Shown piece after piece: positions 1 through 11,602 of a DNA stretch of 64,000 nucleotides (position 1 is the first letter of the stretch; each line of letters starts with the position of its first letter). The stretch is from Marasmius tenuissimus. Lineage: Eukaryota; Basidiomycota; Agaricomycetes; Agaricales; Marasmiaceae. Made by a program: the position numbers and the translations under genes. The DNA lies in the NCBI GenBank assembly GCA_029532415.1, contig JAQOTA010000050.1:6386001-6450000 (forward strand), given 5' to 3'. The notes below the pieces were generated by a model. The model searched no databases. It was not told where the DNA came from and worked only from the letters and a program-made list of their open reading frames with translations.

Positions 1-67
1 TACGCGCAGCTATCTCCTTTCTGGTTGTGCTAACGCTTTGATATGTTGTATATATCCATATGAGCCT

Positions 68-1053
68 CACGGCGGGATTTTTGATGTCCACTCGTGCTTT
101 GTGTGGTGATGTCCAGTCAGTTGTCCAGTCAGTTGTCTAGTAGGATGTCCACTGCTTGTCAGTCACAATACAGTCACAGATGAGCTGTTAATAGGCAGGA
201 AATTGTCACAGGTTTGACCTTTTTTGCCCAGTGAGCATGATTAAACTGCTGAAGAGCGAAGTGCGAGCTACTTGTGCTCATACCAGATCCAAAGTCTTGG
301 TGCTTGGTGCTTGGATCAGGCACACAGACACAGCCTGCAATGGGTAAGGACTTTGTGTCCCCTTATGTACTTTCAGAAGCCACCACGTTTATTGCACTGT
401 AATACAGTTGTTGTGATTTAGGGTTCAATAGTTTGTAGAGGCCATGAAACATCGGGTCCAGGGAAGTGGAAAGAGCAGATGGGAAGACGTTATGCCGGAA
501 AGACGCGAGGGTCCAAGTGTAAGGAAAGGGGCTGATAAACTATAAAAGGATAATCACATCACGTGACTTTCCCGATATAGCTTATCGTCAATTCTCTATT
601 CGCTTATCCACACCATTGTGCTTCTTTGCGCTTCAAGTACTGATCACCATACTGGGCAACTGACAAATGGGTGTGCCGAAGGTACGAGAGGTCTTGTAGA
701 AGGGCCAATGCTGCACGGTACTCAAAAGCCATGGTTCTGTCAAAGGTGCCCCTTGTCACTTCAAAGAGAAAGATAGGTATCAGCCCCAGGGAGGTCCAGG
801 CTTAAAAGGGAGGTGCAAGGACCATTGACCAGAGGCCAGACCCAGGGCTTGGGTACTGTAAGCCAGTTTCGCCGGGTGGTGATCCCTTTCATGAGAATAA
901 TTAAAGCTGGAATGCAGCAATACTTGTATGGATAAACAGTTTTGTTTGATTTTGGTCACAGCCTGTGAGTGGACATCCTACTGGACAACTGACTGGACAA
1001 CTAACTGGACATCACCACACAAAGCACGAGTGGACATCAAAAATCCCGCCGTG
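68..1053. mobile_element. Non-autonomous DNA transposon with 86-bp terminal inverted repeats
   Basis: Bases 68-153 recur, inverted and almost unchanged, at 968-1053. Both outer ends read CACGGCGGGATTTTTG going inward. The 3 bp CCT flank both ends (65-67 and 1054-1056), as expected of a target-site duplication. The inner part of each arm repeats a TGGACAACTGAC-like unit, resembling subterminal transposase-binding repeats. No transposase reading frame is visible in the 986 bp, so the element would depend on a partner elsewhere. CAC ends with a 3-bp duplication fit the CACTA superfamily, but that assignment is inference. The right end lies about 250 bp upstream of the laccase 1 start codon, so the element sits in that gene's promoter region. 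Confidence 0.82.
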
Positions 1054-1232
1054 CCTGGAACCTTGCTGACTCCGGGTATTAAGCGCACCCGACGTCCTGT
1101 AGTCAAGTCCCGACTTCCGAAGATATTTTATTGGCTGATTCACACGGTAGCTGTCAGCGTTGGTGAAGATTAGTACCTTGAACAGGGCACGAAAACGTCT
1201 AAGTGAGTCTTTCATCATATTTCTCAATGAAA

Positions 1233-1240
1233 TACAAATA
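1233..1240 (+). promoter_or_regulatory. Degraded TATA box of laccase 1
   Basis: The sequence TACAAATA lies about 70 bp before the laccase 1 ATG, within a stretch that aligns with the TATAAATA box of laccase 2 (11595-11602) and shares the following ACAG. One T-to-C change destroys the core. Whether another element still drives transcription cannot be told. Confidence 0.45.
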
Positions 1241-1306
1241 CAGCTTGCCTCGTAGCATCTGTCTCCATCCATCTTATAGTCACTTCTTTGTCCCAACAAG
1301 TCTAGG

Positions 1307-3952
1307 ATGACTCTTCTTCGCCCGATCCTTCCCTTTGTCACTGCATCAATCCTAATGGGACATGGGCTCGCAGCTACCATTGGACCAGTGGCCGACCTCG
1401 TCGTTCACAATGCTTTTCTCAGTCCTGATGGCTTTACTCGTTCGGTCTCCATTGCCGGCGACTCTGTCTCGGGGCCACTTGTTACGGCTAAGAAGGTTTA
1501 TCAATGCATCCCTCATATATAACATCACTCCTAACTGATATCTGTCACTTGAACTATAGGGAGATGTGATGAAGATCAACGTTGTCAATAACCTTGACGA
1601 TCCGTCCATGATCCAATCTACCAGTATCGTGCGTATTCAAACTGATTGTGTCAAAATATTGCTAATCGTACTGTCATGGGTAGCATTGACACGGCCTACT
1701 CTTGAACAACGGCTTTGCATGGGCGGACGGACCAGCGTTTGTTACCCAATGTCCTATCGTGAAGGGTAATGAGTTCCTCTACGAGCTACCTACCGCCGAT
1801 CAAGCTGGAACCTTCTGGTACCACTCTCATTTGTGTACGTCGCAGTCCCTAGAATTGACCCCACGTTGTCACTGATATTCTCGTTCAGCCGTCCAATACT
1901 GTGACGGTTTGAGAGGACCCATGGTTATATACGATCCTAAAGACCCGTTCGCCGACTTGTACGATGTGGATAATGGTGAGGGTTCGTTTCTTTTTCACCA
2001 TAAATCAGAAATTCACTAAGCCTTCGTTATTCTCGTATTCCAGAGGGTACGGTCATCACCCTTGCGGACTGGTACCATGAGAAGGCGCCGGGACTGGCTA
2101 AAGTACTGCCGTATGTCCATGTTTTTACTGAGGACATTGTCGAAGCTTCCTTACGCCTTCAACGCCAGAGATCACGATTCGGTTCTCATCAACGGACTCG
2201 GAAGGTAAGTTTTCTCCCCCACTAGTCACTACTCGGATGCTCCTGCCTCCTCTCTAGATACAAGGATGGTCCTCGCGCATCGCTCGCTGTGGTGCAAGTC
2301 GAACAGGGCAAACGGTGAATTAACTTTCCAAACGAATCACAGGCTTCTAAATTCGACGATTCTCCTTTATTCAAGCTACCGAATGCGCGTACTCAACATT
2401 GGCTGCCAGCCCGACTTCTGGTTCTATATAGATAAGCATGCCATGTGAGTCGATCGGACTTGAGTTGTTCTCAACATCCTCTCGATCCTGACATGTGAAT
2501 ACTTACAGGAAAGTTATCGAAGCAGACGGTGTCAGCCATCAGCCTGTCGATACCGAGGGTTTCCGAATCTTTGCAGGTGAGCCATGACTTCTTCTTTCGG
2601 ATATTCTGAGCTGAAACTACCCTCTTAAAGGCCAACGGTACTCGTACATCGTGGGTGCCAACTATATCCATTTCCTGGTCATTGACTTTGACCTTTTTGT
2701 TTACACAGTTAGAGGCCAACCAACCGGTCGAAAACTACTGTTAGTAGTAACTCTTCCACTTCATTGTGCTTCAAAACGTTGACATCTCACTCAGGGATCC
2801 GTTCTGAACCCGAAAACGGACGTGGAGGGTTCCAAGATGGGATCAATTCCGCCATTCTACGATATGTTGGTGCGCCCGAACAGGAGCCAGCAGATTCCGA
2901 CCGGGAACCTTCGAAATGGCTCGATGAACGCGATCTTCATGTAAGTCATTGATTGACCAATTTTGTCGGGTCAAATCGCTAAGCGTGTATATGGGCGACT
3001 GGACTGTAGCCACTCGAGAACCCTGGAGCCCCGGGAGAACCAATACCCGGAGGCGTCGACCACGCTATTAACCTCGATTTCTCAACGGTACGGCTACATA
3101 AATCCATACTCACTTCCTCTTATCTGAGACCTCGCTTTTCAGTCGTCCAACGAGTTTATGATCAACGACGTTAAATTCGAACCACCTTCGCTCCCAGTCC
3201 TTCTTCAGGTCTTGAGTGGTGCGGTCAGACCTGATGAGATTCTCCCAAAGGGATCAGTGTATCCGCTTCCGCCGAATGCTACGATTGAGATCACTATGAC
3301 GGGTGCTGGGAAGAAAGGATGGGAGGTACATTCATTCATTTTCTCCTCCTCCGTAACTATATCTAACAAATTTTCACCAATATTAGCATCCTATCCATTT
3401 GCACGGGGTACGTTCAGAATTCTCACGGTCATCTCCGAGGCAAGGGTAGGCTCACTGGAAAACTTTATAGCATACTTTCGACGTCGTCAGAGTTGCCGGC
3501 AGCGACACTTACAACTACCAGAACCCCGTACGTTTCTCTGTTTCGTTGCTTGACTGGACTGGTGTCTGACAGGTTACACCAGGTTCGTCGAGATGTCGTG
3601 AACTCCGGTAAAGGTGGGGACGAAGTGACTATCCGCTTCGTCACCGACAATCCTGGACCGTGGTTCTTGCATTGTCACATCGATTGGCATCTCGAGACGT
3701 ACGTCCCGCTTTCTGATCCCTCGGTTGTTGTCATCCTCTCACCACTTGCTGTCTATCTTCAGTGGATTCGCCGTCGTGTTTGCTGAGGCCCCAGAGCGCT
3801 GGCAAGCAGAAATCGATCCTCCTCGTATGTGGCTCTCTTGAACTGCTAGTGAACTGTCCGATGCTGATTGGCGATTGATTGACTATACACTTTCAGCGGC
3901 TTGGGAGGAACTTTGCCCGATTTACGCCTCGCTTCCCCCTGGAGAGCTTTGA
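1307..3952 (+). pseudogene. Laccase 1 (multicopper oxidase), interrupted by one in-frame stop
   Basis: Secreted laccase (benzenediol:oxygen oxidoreductase). Exons: 1307-1495, 1560-1628, 1684-1834, 1889-1975, 2044-2110, 2169-2204, 2258-2314, 2376-2444, 2509-2576, 2631-2650, 2709-2739, 2795-2940, 3010-3087, 3143-3325, 3387-3407, 3471-3527, 3583-3698, 3763-3824, 3897-3952. Every exon has the same length as in laccase 2 and all 18 introns keep GT-AG ends. The product would be 520 aa with a signal peptide of about 22 residues and copper motifs L2 (WYHSHL), L3 (HPIHLHG) and L4 (HCHIDWHLE, then GF with the axial Phe). In motif L1, codon 88 (1687-1689) is TGA where TGG is expected, so HWHG is broken. 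Translation would stop after 87 residues. A recent nonsense mutation, a segregating null allele or a sequencing error are all possible. Confidence 0.88.
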
Positions 3953-5085
3953 ATTGCATACAGTTTGGGGCGGACTATTGATAGATAGATATCATACACA
4001 CGCGGACTATACCTTTCTTTTCACTCTATCTAACGCTAAACCACTTAAGACCAATGAATGTGTTAATCTCACTTCGTGCAGCTTCATGATCTGAACCGGC
4101 CCGGCGGAGACTCGGAGCTAGGTACCCACATCATGATCAGTCACTTTGAACCTGGACCACCATGACCTCTGCCTCTGGGTGGCCAAACGATGACATCTGA
4201 TTTATCACCTTTATATTCTAGAATGGTTGGGTGTTAGGGAGGAGGAATGGAGTAGGTTCGTCATAATCGCTGATACTGACTGACCTATACTTTCCTTCGT
4301 GTCTAGCTAGTAGACTCCTCCATGAATTCAGACCAGTGATAACCCTTCAAACTGCGGTGCCCCCGCTCGAGGGGCTGAACCCATTCCTATGTGACCTGCC
4401 TTGCGCCGCCCGGACTCTTTCCTTTCCTCGTTACTATGGAGAACCCTCAGAACCTTCCAGATGTCTTTCACCACGTCTTCCTCCGCTAATGTTCCTTCTC
4501 GTCCACGTAGCCTCGCTCTTTTCGTCAACTCTTCTGCGTGGCTCGGCACAAAGGTTATCCTGAGTCTAGTTCTAACATGCAGGCACTGATGTTCTGCTCC
4601 TTGTGCGTACTACCAAACGCCGACGGCCCAGAGAGATCCATGCTTCCACCGGATGACTTCCCGACGTGGCGTTGACGATCTATTTTTTTCACTACATTCT
4701 ACTGCGCAGAAGCTTCGATATCCTGATCTGTACCTCCTGCGGTAGCCACTCATACCTGCTTCTCAATCCCGAGTTTCCTCGAATGGTGTCCCAGCACCCA
4801 CACATCGTTCCTCAAAAAGGAAAGGAAACAGACACGTCTAATTCTGGTCGATCATGACGACCGCTTCTTGCGGAGAATTAATATACTCCAGCAAGGAAGA
4901 CATCTCCGACAGTCCGACTTGGAGCAGATGGTATGGCTGGCTCGTTTGGGCCTCCTTGCTGGCGTAAAGACGTACGATCGAGCCGTAAGTTGACATTCAG
5001 TTACTCCATGCTGGAGTTGCTCCAATAATCAACAGGACCTGTTCCATTTCGCCGAAGTAACAAGAATTGAACGCGCTGGCAAGGG
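3953..5085. other. Intergenic region, no gene recognised
   Basis: About 1.1 kb between laccase 1 and the intradiol-like gene. Only short overlapping frames without homology, signal peptide or consistent splice sites are visible. It should hold the laccase 1 3' end and the promoter of the next gene. Confidence 0.5.
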
Positions 5086-5091
5086 TATAAA
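5086..5091 (+). promoter_or_regulatory. TATA box of the intradiol-like gene
   Basis: TATAAA lies 85-90 bp before the ATG at 5176, followed by a GC-rich and then a C/A-rich leader. Position and sequence fit a fungal core promoter. Confidence 0.5.
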
Positions 5092-5175
5092 GGCCCCCGC
5101 CTGAATGGAATGAAGGATCATCGAACAACACTTTCGACCCCCCTCGAGCTAAAACAAACACTTCTCTCAAACACA

Positions 5176-6327
5176 ATGAAGTTACTCGCTCTCGCTACCA
5201 TCGCCTTTGGCTTGGCTTCTGGTATGTACAATGCTGAACTCGATTCGGTTGCAAGCTCATAGACTCTTCAATATAGCCGCTCCGACTCAGCTCGTTGCTC
5301 GTGATTGCTCCGCTGAGGCCTCTGCGTTCAACCTCGCCAGGAGGGAGAAAAGAGGTCTCGTCCTCGACAAAAGATCAATTTACCAAGGTCTCCAGAATGT
5401 AGGTCTCAACATTCCAAAAGCGAGTCAGTTCTGATTGAATTTATTTACTACCACAGTTGACCTGTGTCTTGGCTCCTGACGTTGCAAAAGTCAATTACGT
5501 CGCTAACGCTGTATGATTTGGGTCTTGTTCAACCCTCCTGGCCGTACATCTGATCTTTTTTCCATTTAGCCTGTTCGTGCCGATATCACCGAAGGCCAAG
5601 CGTAAGTTTCTCGACCATCATCCAACATCTTTAGGCTCTGACATCGTCATTCCCTCCAGCGGACTCGCTCTTACAATGGACGTTGGTGTCATGGATGTCA
5701 CCACGTGTCAGCCCATGGCAAACACCATGGTCGAACTCTGGGGACGTAAGTCGAGCTTCTGCTCCCCAAATTCCAGACCTCTATTTACTTAGCTCCTCCC
5801 AGCCAATGCCGTTGGCAACTACGGTTCCACCTTCCTTCGGGGCTCCCAGCCAACATCTTCCACCGGAATTGCCGAGTTCCAAACCGTCTTCCCTGGATTT
5901 TCCTCGGATGGAGCTAACCACCTCAATGTGGCCGTCCACAGCGGTAGCTCGCTCTCCTCAAGCACAGTTCACGCTGGACAGGTCTTCTTCACTGATCGGT
6001 GGACGGAGTTGATCTCGACGACGGCTGCGTATCAAGGAAACACCCATTCGAGGGTTTTGAACGCCCAAGATCCCAAATTCGCAACGGCAAATACACAGGG
6101 ATACAGCGCGATTGTTGAGTCAGTATTTGGTTTCTTCAGCGGCGACGGAGGTTTTCCCTGATACCTTTACCTTTCTAGCATCGAATCTATTCATGACGAT
6201 TGGCCTGAGGGTGTCGTTGGATATATCAGTGAGTCCTTTCTTACTTCTCTAGTTCCTCCGGTACCTAACTACTATATTTACATCCTCAGCCGTTGGTGTT
6301 AACCCTTCCAGCTCGTTCGAAGCTTGA
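5176..6327 (+). CDS. Secreted intradiol ring-cleavage dioxygenase-like protein, iron site degenerate
   Basis: Exons 5176-5221, 5277-5398, 5457-5510, 5570-5601, 5660-5745, 5803-6118, 6179-6228, 6290-6327; 247 aa. It has an N-terminal signal peptide (MKLLALATIAFGLASA), the leader CSAEASAFNLARREKR typical of fungal secreted intradiol-like proteins, then TCVLAPDV, VRADI, DVTTCQPMAN and TFLRGSQPT. The family cleaves catechols between the hydroxyls with Fe(III) held by two Tyr and two His. At the usual Tyr-(x)n-His-x-His site this protein reads FPGFSSDGANHLNV, so by alignment the Tyr is Ser and the second His is Asn. It is therefore probably not a normal catechol dioxygenase and may bind ligand without catalysis. 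It lies beside laccases, which oxidise similar phenols. Fold assignment is firm; activity is doubtful. Confidence 0.85.
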
Positions 6328-7651
6328 GTTATTCGGATCAGGATCTATATTCCGACCAGTATCTATGTAATGAACTCGCCCATTGTATCACGGGTACGAA
6401 TAAATTTCGTCTAGACGCGAATACCTCCCCTGATTGAAATAAGAACGAGATTCGAACGCGAGTCGGGTTCGGTAATAATCCGAACAGTACATGAATTAGA
6501 TGTTTAGGAGCTCTCAAATATGTAACTCAGAGTTCCGGCGGCACTTCGCCTGGCAATGGGAATGTACTTAGCTTTGGCGAAGCGCCGCTGGCAAGGTTTG
6601 AATCTCCCTAATTATAGCTCAAGTGAACACGATCACGTCTCGCGAATAAAAACCAGTAGGCGCAGAATACTCACTGGCATCCTTGCTGCTGCGGTACCGT
6701 TCCCGAAAATGTTCCATCCTCTTACGAACTCTCCTGTGCTAATCCACCGACCTCATACCTCTTCTGACGATTTTCTGCTTCACCAACCACGTACCCACTC
6801 CCTACGATCCTTATCAGCCCCCTTAAAAATCTCTATAATCTCAGGGAAAGCAGCAAGAAGGTTCAAAGCTCCCTAACTGAAATACAGGTAATGCAACCTG
6901 CAAGGATCCGGAAAAATTTGATGGCGTCTACGTACTAGACCTAAGTATCGAAAGCGAAACGGGACAGGGACGAGTGGCATCCTGGCATACGTTAAAGTCT
7001 CAAGAGCGTCTGGGGTCGCGATTTTGGAATTCAGCCAAGCAAGCATATATAGGAGGCCACTTACCGTTGATATCTTTATTGACCGAGTCAGTGCTTCTCC
7101 ACTGCGCGATGGGAAGCGCTCCATTGGTTCTGTGGCAAATTGATTAGGGCTCAGAATGGAAGACTACTATGGGAGGTACACAACATGAGTAACAATGGCA
7201 GCAACTTACTCGAAGGACATAGCATTGGCAGTTACAAGTCAATTCACTAGGAAAAAAATACCACGTTATATGCCTTTTGCCCAACCCGAAAATGCAAAAA
7301 ACATTCTAAATACTTGCTATAGCGAAAATGCAGCAAAAAGTTGGCGTAATCAATTGCACATTTTGAATTTTGCCTGAATATCCGCAAAATCAGATATTTA
7401 GACTGTTGATTCTATTTTCGAGTTTCGAAAACGCATCCAGCGTGGTATCTTTTTCCTAGTGCAACCTCCGAGCCAAGATGATCGGCTCATGCGTCAGTAC
7501 TGCCTGCCGGATTTTAATCTTATCTTTGCTAGGCAATGAACATTCGACAATTGAAAGGTGAGTATATTAGGCGGGTTCGCGACCTCAGCTAGCAAGGTGA
7601 CCTTTCAATCCCTTCCCCCTCTCCAATTCCAAAATTCATCGGAGAGGAGAT
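6328..7651. other. Intergenic region, AT-rich in its second half
   Basis: About 1.3 kb without a recognisable gene. Bases 7190-7400 are A/T-rich. Small frames near 6556-7124 show no homology and no coherent splicing. It separates the intradiol-like gene from the 7-TM gene, both on the plus strand. Confidence 0.5.
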
Positions 7652-9214
7652 ATGTCCGAGTTCACCCAGATCTTCCTGCTGGCAATTTGGGTCGAGGTGC
7701 GTCGATCGCTGGGATCGTTGATCAGGATTCCCACCATAACTGTAAGCTAATATTCTGGCGATTATACAGGTCCTTCTATACGGTACGACTTTTCTTCTTA
7801 GTCTTTTGCAAGCCGAACTTGATCCGCAAGTAACCCGCGCAGGCCTCTTGATATCTAGCTATATTCTCACGCTTTATATCACTCTCTCCCCTGGCACCTA
7901 TGGGGGCTCTCGCGTAGGTACCAGACACGTAAATGTGAGCAGACCCCGACTTCATATACCTCACCAAATTGCACTCTGACGGAACTTCGGGCACTCAAGA
8001 CGATGTTCATGATATCGACGGTGATGAATATTGTCGCAACGGCCCATCTCGCCATCAATTGTTACCGCTACTTGCTAGCCTTTCGAGGAGATTCTCTCGA
8101 GCATACATCAGAGTTTGCCTTAAAGTTTCCGAGCTGGCATAGGCTGGCGAAGGATTTCTTGTTTGTGTTGCAGGAGCTCTTCGGAAGCTCCGTTGCTGTG
8201 CGTATTACCTCTGCCTTTCAATCTATACAGAATACTGAACTCTACAAACAATCTATCGTACCTTGCAGCTATACCGTACATGGGTTGTATGGAACAAAAA
8301 TTACAGAATTGTTCTTTTCCCGTTCATCCTAATTATAATTGAAGCAGGTGAGTACGCCTCGAGCCGCTTATCAGGGCCGACCTCTCCATTCCATCTCTTT
8401 CCCGTTCACTTCATACTCCATAAATGAAGTACTACCCGAGGAATTCTGAATGCCGAAAACGATGTCTGCCCCACAGTTGCCGCGTTTGTTCCACTCGGCG
8501 TCTACATCTCTCGAAAGCCCTTACCTCATCCCGACTTCTGGATTAAGCTCCATTCATCGACACTCGTTGTCGTGAACGTGATCACAACCTCTCTCATGGT
8601 CACCCGAATTTGGCCTACCGTCCTCTCAACATCTCGGTACTTCACCTCAAAGTTGGGTCCTATCCCGAGGATAGTGGTCGAATCAGCAATGCTTCAACTC
8701 ATTGCAGAGACGTCGATGTTGGTTCTGTACACGGCAAAATCAAAAGGCCATTATATTGTCCTGGACGCTATTACTGCTACTGTGGTGTGTTACTCCGCAC
8801 AACATCTACGATTGGTACTAACTACCTGCTAGGGAATAACCTTCAACGCCCTAACCATTCGGATCAGACTTCACAACCTCAGAGAGCACTCAGAATCATA
8901 CCCTCGATCCCGACTCAGCATTAGTTGTCCGCCAACAATCGGGAGCCCACCTGATCTTCGTCGGTTGCGAGTCGGGGTTAGTCTTTCTCAGGTATGTGTC
9001 CTCACAAAGATACAAGAGATGGGATTTTTGACCGCAGTCGACCTACCATTCCTTTACCAATCAGGACATACAGCTTCAGACTCGCCCCGGTGCCATCCTT
9101 GGAAATCATTCCGACTCCGAGCTGACGAGGAAAGACTCTGTGGACCTTACTACACAGTATTTTCAGTCTGGTACCAATACCACCGCTACGAGGCAAGATG
9201 ATAGCACTCGCTAA
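7652..9214 (+). CDS. 7-TM membrane protein of an uncharacterised basidiomycete family (copy 1)
   Basis: Exons 7652-7696, 7770-7782, 7843-7913, 8000-8197, 8269-8347, 8477-8784, 8833-8991, 9065-9214; 340 aa. The start MSEFTQIFLLAIWVE is supported by the paralog at 33506-34965, which begins MSEFTNIVLLAAWVE and shares intron positions, including a 13-nt second exon. Hydrophobic segments appear in exons 1-3, in exon 4 (MISTVMNIVATAHLAI), exon 5 (IVLFPFILIIIEA), exon 6 (several) and exon 7 (GITFNALTIRIRL). The roughly 100-residue C-terminal part is hydrophilic and likely cytosolic. The layout resembles the large mushroom families of GPCR-like proteins of unknown function. The donor at 8785 (gtgtgt) is weak. 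No ligand or function can be assigned. Confidence 0.75.
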
Positions 9215-9602
9215 TCGTTCAAATTTTGTTCGCTGTTTGTATCACGTTGAAGTACACTCGAGAGTGTGAGAAAATCTAAGTCTGCTGGTTTAACAACTTT
9301 TTCATTCAGAAGATACCTTAAGTTGTTTTATATAATGTACAGTTGTCTCACCAATATTCAGGAGTCGGAAGGTCATACAGATTACCTCAGACATCGTTGG
9401 AATTCTCTTCAGAGCCACCTTTCAGAGAACAATAAACATACCCAGTGCGAACATAGACAGATTTGACCTCGGCGTGCGAACATGTTTTCAGCCATTCCGA
9501 CCTCACACGAGCGACTCGACCGTGTTCATTGCCAAAGGAACTGCGCATGATTGTGAGATTCATTAGATTATATGGCATATTTTCAGCTTGATCCTGAACT
9601 CG
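9215..9602. other. Short intergenic region
   Basis: Space between the convergent 7-TM gene and the DUF6593 gene; only 3' flanks are expected and nothing else is visible. Confidence 0.4.
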
Positions 9603-10410
9603 TTAACAACCTCCCCCACCCCCGCCCCCACCCCCGCCCCCGCCTCCGCCCCCGCCCCCGCAATCACCTCCACCTCCACCTCCGCCCCCGCCCCCGCCCC
9701 CGCCCCCACCATCACCTCCACCTCCACCATCGCCCCCACCTCCACCATCACCTCCACCATCACCTCCACCATCACCTCCACCCCCACCAGCGTCCCCGCC
9801 ATCGCCCCCACCGCTGCCACGGTTCCGCTCCTTTTGCTCGATGTAAGAAAAAGTGCAGACAATCTCATCGATGATATTTATTGCTTCCACTGAGATAGAC
9901 AGCATTGCAGGTCGAGGATTCCGACTGAAGAAGCCTGTGTGGCTTTTATCATAACTGGCTACGGTCTTCTTCCTTTTATCTTCCAGCTATCGATAATTTC
10001 AGAACCTGGCAATCATGGCGTGAGGGAATTTGGACGCACTATAGCTTTGGCAGACTTGTGGCGCCATTTGTATACTTCTCCGTTCGACGAAGTGAAAGAC
10101 AGCGTTCTGAGAAGAAGATCAGTCGAATGATCTCTCTGCCTGGGGTACGTCAGTGAGCGTACCTAGTCCACATCGAAGAGCTCTTGGGCAGGAAATCTCT
10201 CTCCCGTATTTGGCATACGTCGGAGTGAAAGCTGTGGAGCTCGATAACGCCAATGTCGTTCAGATGGCCTCCGTCAGGTTGGTATTTCCTGATTGTCGTG
10301 GTGTTGGTGTGGAATCTTCGGCTCGGGGTGGATATCTCGTAGACCGGGTTTCCGGAGGAAAGAGTGAGTGTAGTGTTCTTCGGAGAGTCTTGTGTGAGTA
10401 AGAGGTCCAT
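9603..10410 (-). CDS. DUF6593-family protein with a poly-glycine/aspartate tail
   Basis: Exons in transcript order: 10410-10163, 10106-10040, 9986-9603; 232 aa. The body matches the paralog at 18196-18884 exon for exon (first exon 248 nt, second 67 nt in both). It carries the family pattern TLSSGNPVYEISTPSR, IGVIELH, RDFLPKS, TSSNGEVYKWR and IIDEIVCTFSYIEQKE. Unlike the paralog, the chain after EQKERNR runs into about 71 residues made almost only of Gly, with Asp at intervals, ending in Cys and TAA. An upstream in-frame ATG exists at 10440, but the TATA box at 10459 lies too close to it and stands about 50 bp from the ATG at 10410, as in the paralog. DUF6593 proteins are basidiomycete-specific, intracellular by sequence and of unknown function. 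Confidence 0.72.
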
Positions 10411-10458
10411 GATGTAGTTGAGGGAGAAGGAGTGCCTCATTATTGTCCTTTCAGCCTC

Positions 10459-10466
10459 TTTATATA
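10459..10466 (-). promoter_or_regulatory. TATA box of the poly-Gly DUF6593 gene
   Basis: On the minus strand this reads TATATAAA, about 50 nt before the chosen ATG. The paralog has the same box at the same spacing, which decides the start codon. Confidence 0.55.
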
Positions 10467-11594
10467 CTGGCTGGCGCTACATCGGAATGCTGACGCATAC
10501 TGTGGTGTTCCTTGAATTGACTGTACCCGTGGTGAACAGCAGAGATAGAAAGAGCACTGGTGGGCACCACTGAGTTCTGACTATAAGCTCTGTTATGACG
10601 TAATCAAAGCCTTCCGCAGCTTTCCACAGCTTTCCATCTTTCATAGTTCGCATTAAGATTTGAGTACTAAGGCTTAAGTAGGCTACCGCCTCACACAAAG
10701 CAAGGCCCCTGGCCTTCCCATTGAAGGGAATTCCTGCCAAACTCACTGTTTGCTCTCCCGATCAACTCCCGGTCCTTGACCTTATCCTTAAACGTCAAAG
10801 TTCGTGTTGACCATCAGCGCAGTGCTACGGCCAGAGTGACCGGTTGACCATTTGCGCCGACGACCCGTGGCCATGGCCTGATGAACTGGAGCTAAGGCTG
10901 TTTGGGCGGCAGATGCCGAAAGCTGTAGTAATCCGGCTGAGGTAAGCCTCTTCTGCCTGCTTTCGAACCACGATGACTCGACCGAGCAATCTGCACCGAT
11001 CCTGATGCGCCTTCGTGCCCTCTCGTACCCACATCATATAAACTCTCGTATCTCTATACCAGGAACGCTTGCCAAGCAGTTACAACCGCAACCCGGATGT
11101 ACTAGCGAATGACACCGGACATGTACGAATGTTGCGGAACCGTTCTCCGCAGAGACCTTACTGGGTATTTCTGGAGGTTGTTTTATTGAACGTCATCCCG
11201 CAGAGCCCCTGTGTACATGAAACCAGCGCGTTGCCACCTCGATGAATTTGCGCTCAGTCGGCTAGCTGACCGGTACTGTCCGGGAACCTACCGGCTTGTA
11301 CAGGCCCGCACACTTATGAACCACTGGCCCTGTTGGTGGCAACAACATTAGCGGCAGTACTGTACACAGAACCTCCTTTCTGTTATACTAGTGTTAATCT
11401 CCAGAGGTTTTGATCCTGGAGGACTGATGGTTGGTCGGTAACCCCTTCATCCGGAAGATGAGTATATCCAATACAACAGCTTGTACGCGCTTTTTCAGAA
11501 GGGTGCCAGTCGGTTTGCAGGATTGTTGTCAATTTGCTCCTTTCAGGGAGCGGAATTGTTTAATTGAAGGTCCTTCGTCATCTGTGCGACAACA
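10467..11594. other. Intergenic region upstream of laccase 2
   Basis: About 1.1 kb shared as promoter space by two divergent genes, the DUF6593 gene and laccase 2. No coding exon recognised. Confidence 0.5.
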
Positions 11595-11602
11595 TATAAA
11601 TA
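11595..11602 (+). promoter_or_regulatory. TATA box of laccase 2
   Basis: TATAAATA about 70 bp before the laccase 2 ATG, followed by a pyrimidine-rich leader. The equivalent position in laccase 1 reads TACAAATA. Confidence 0.6.

Noticed and set aside
9572..9893. Plus-strand Pro/His- and Thr/Pro/Ala-rich frames over the C-rich repeat
   Set aside because: They are the shadow of the minus-strand Gly/Asp repeat at the end of the DUF6593 gene; only that strand and frame joins to conserved exons.
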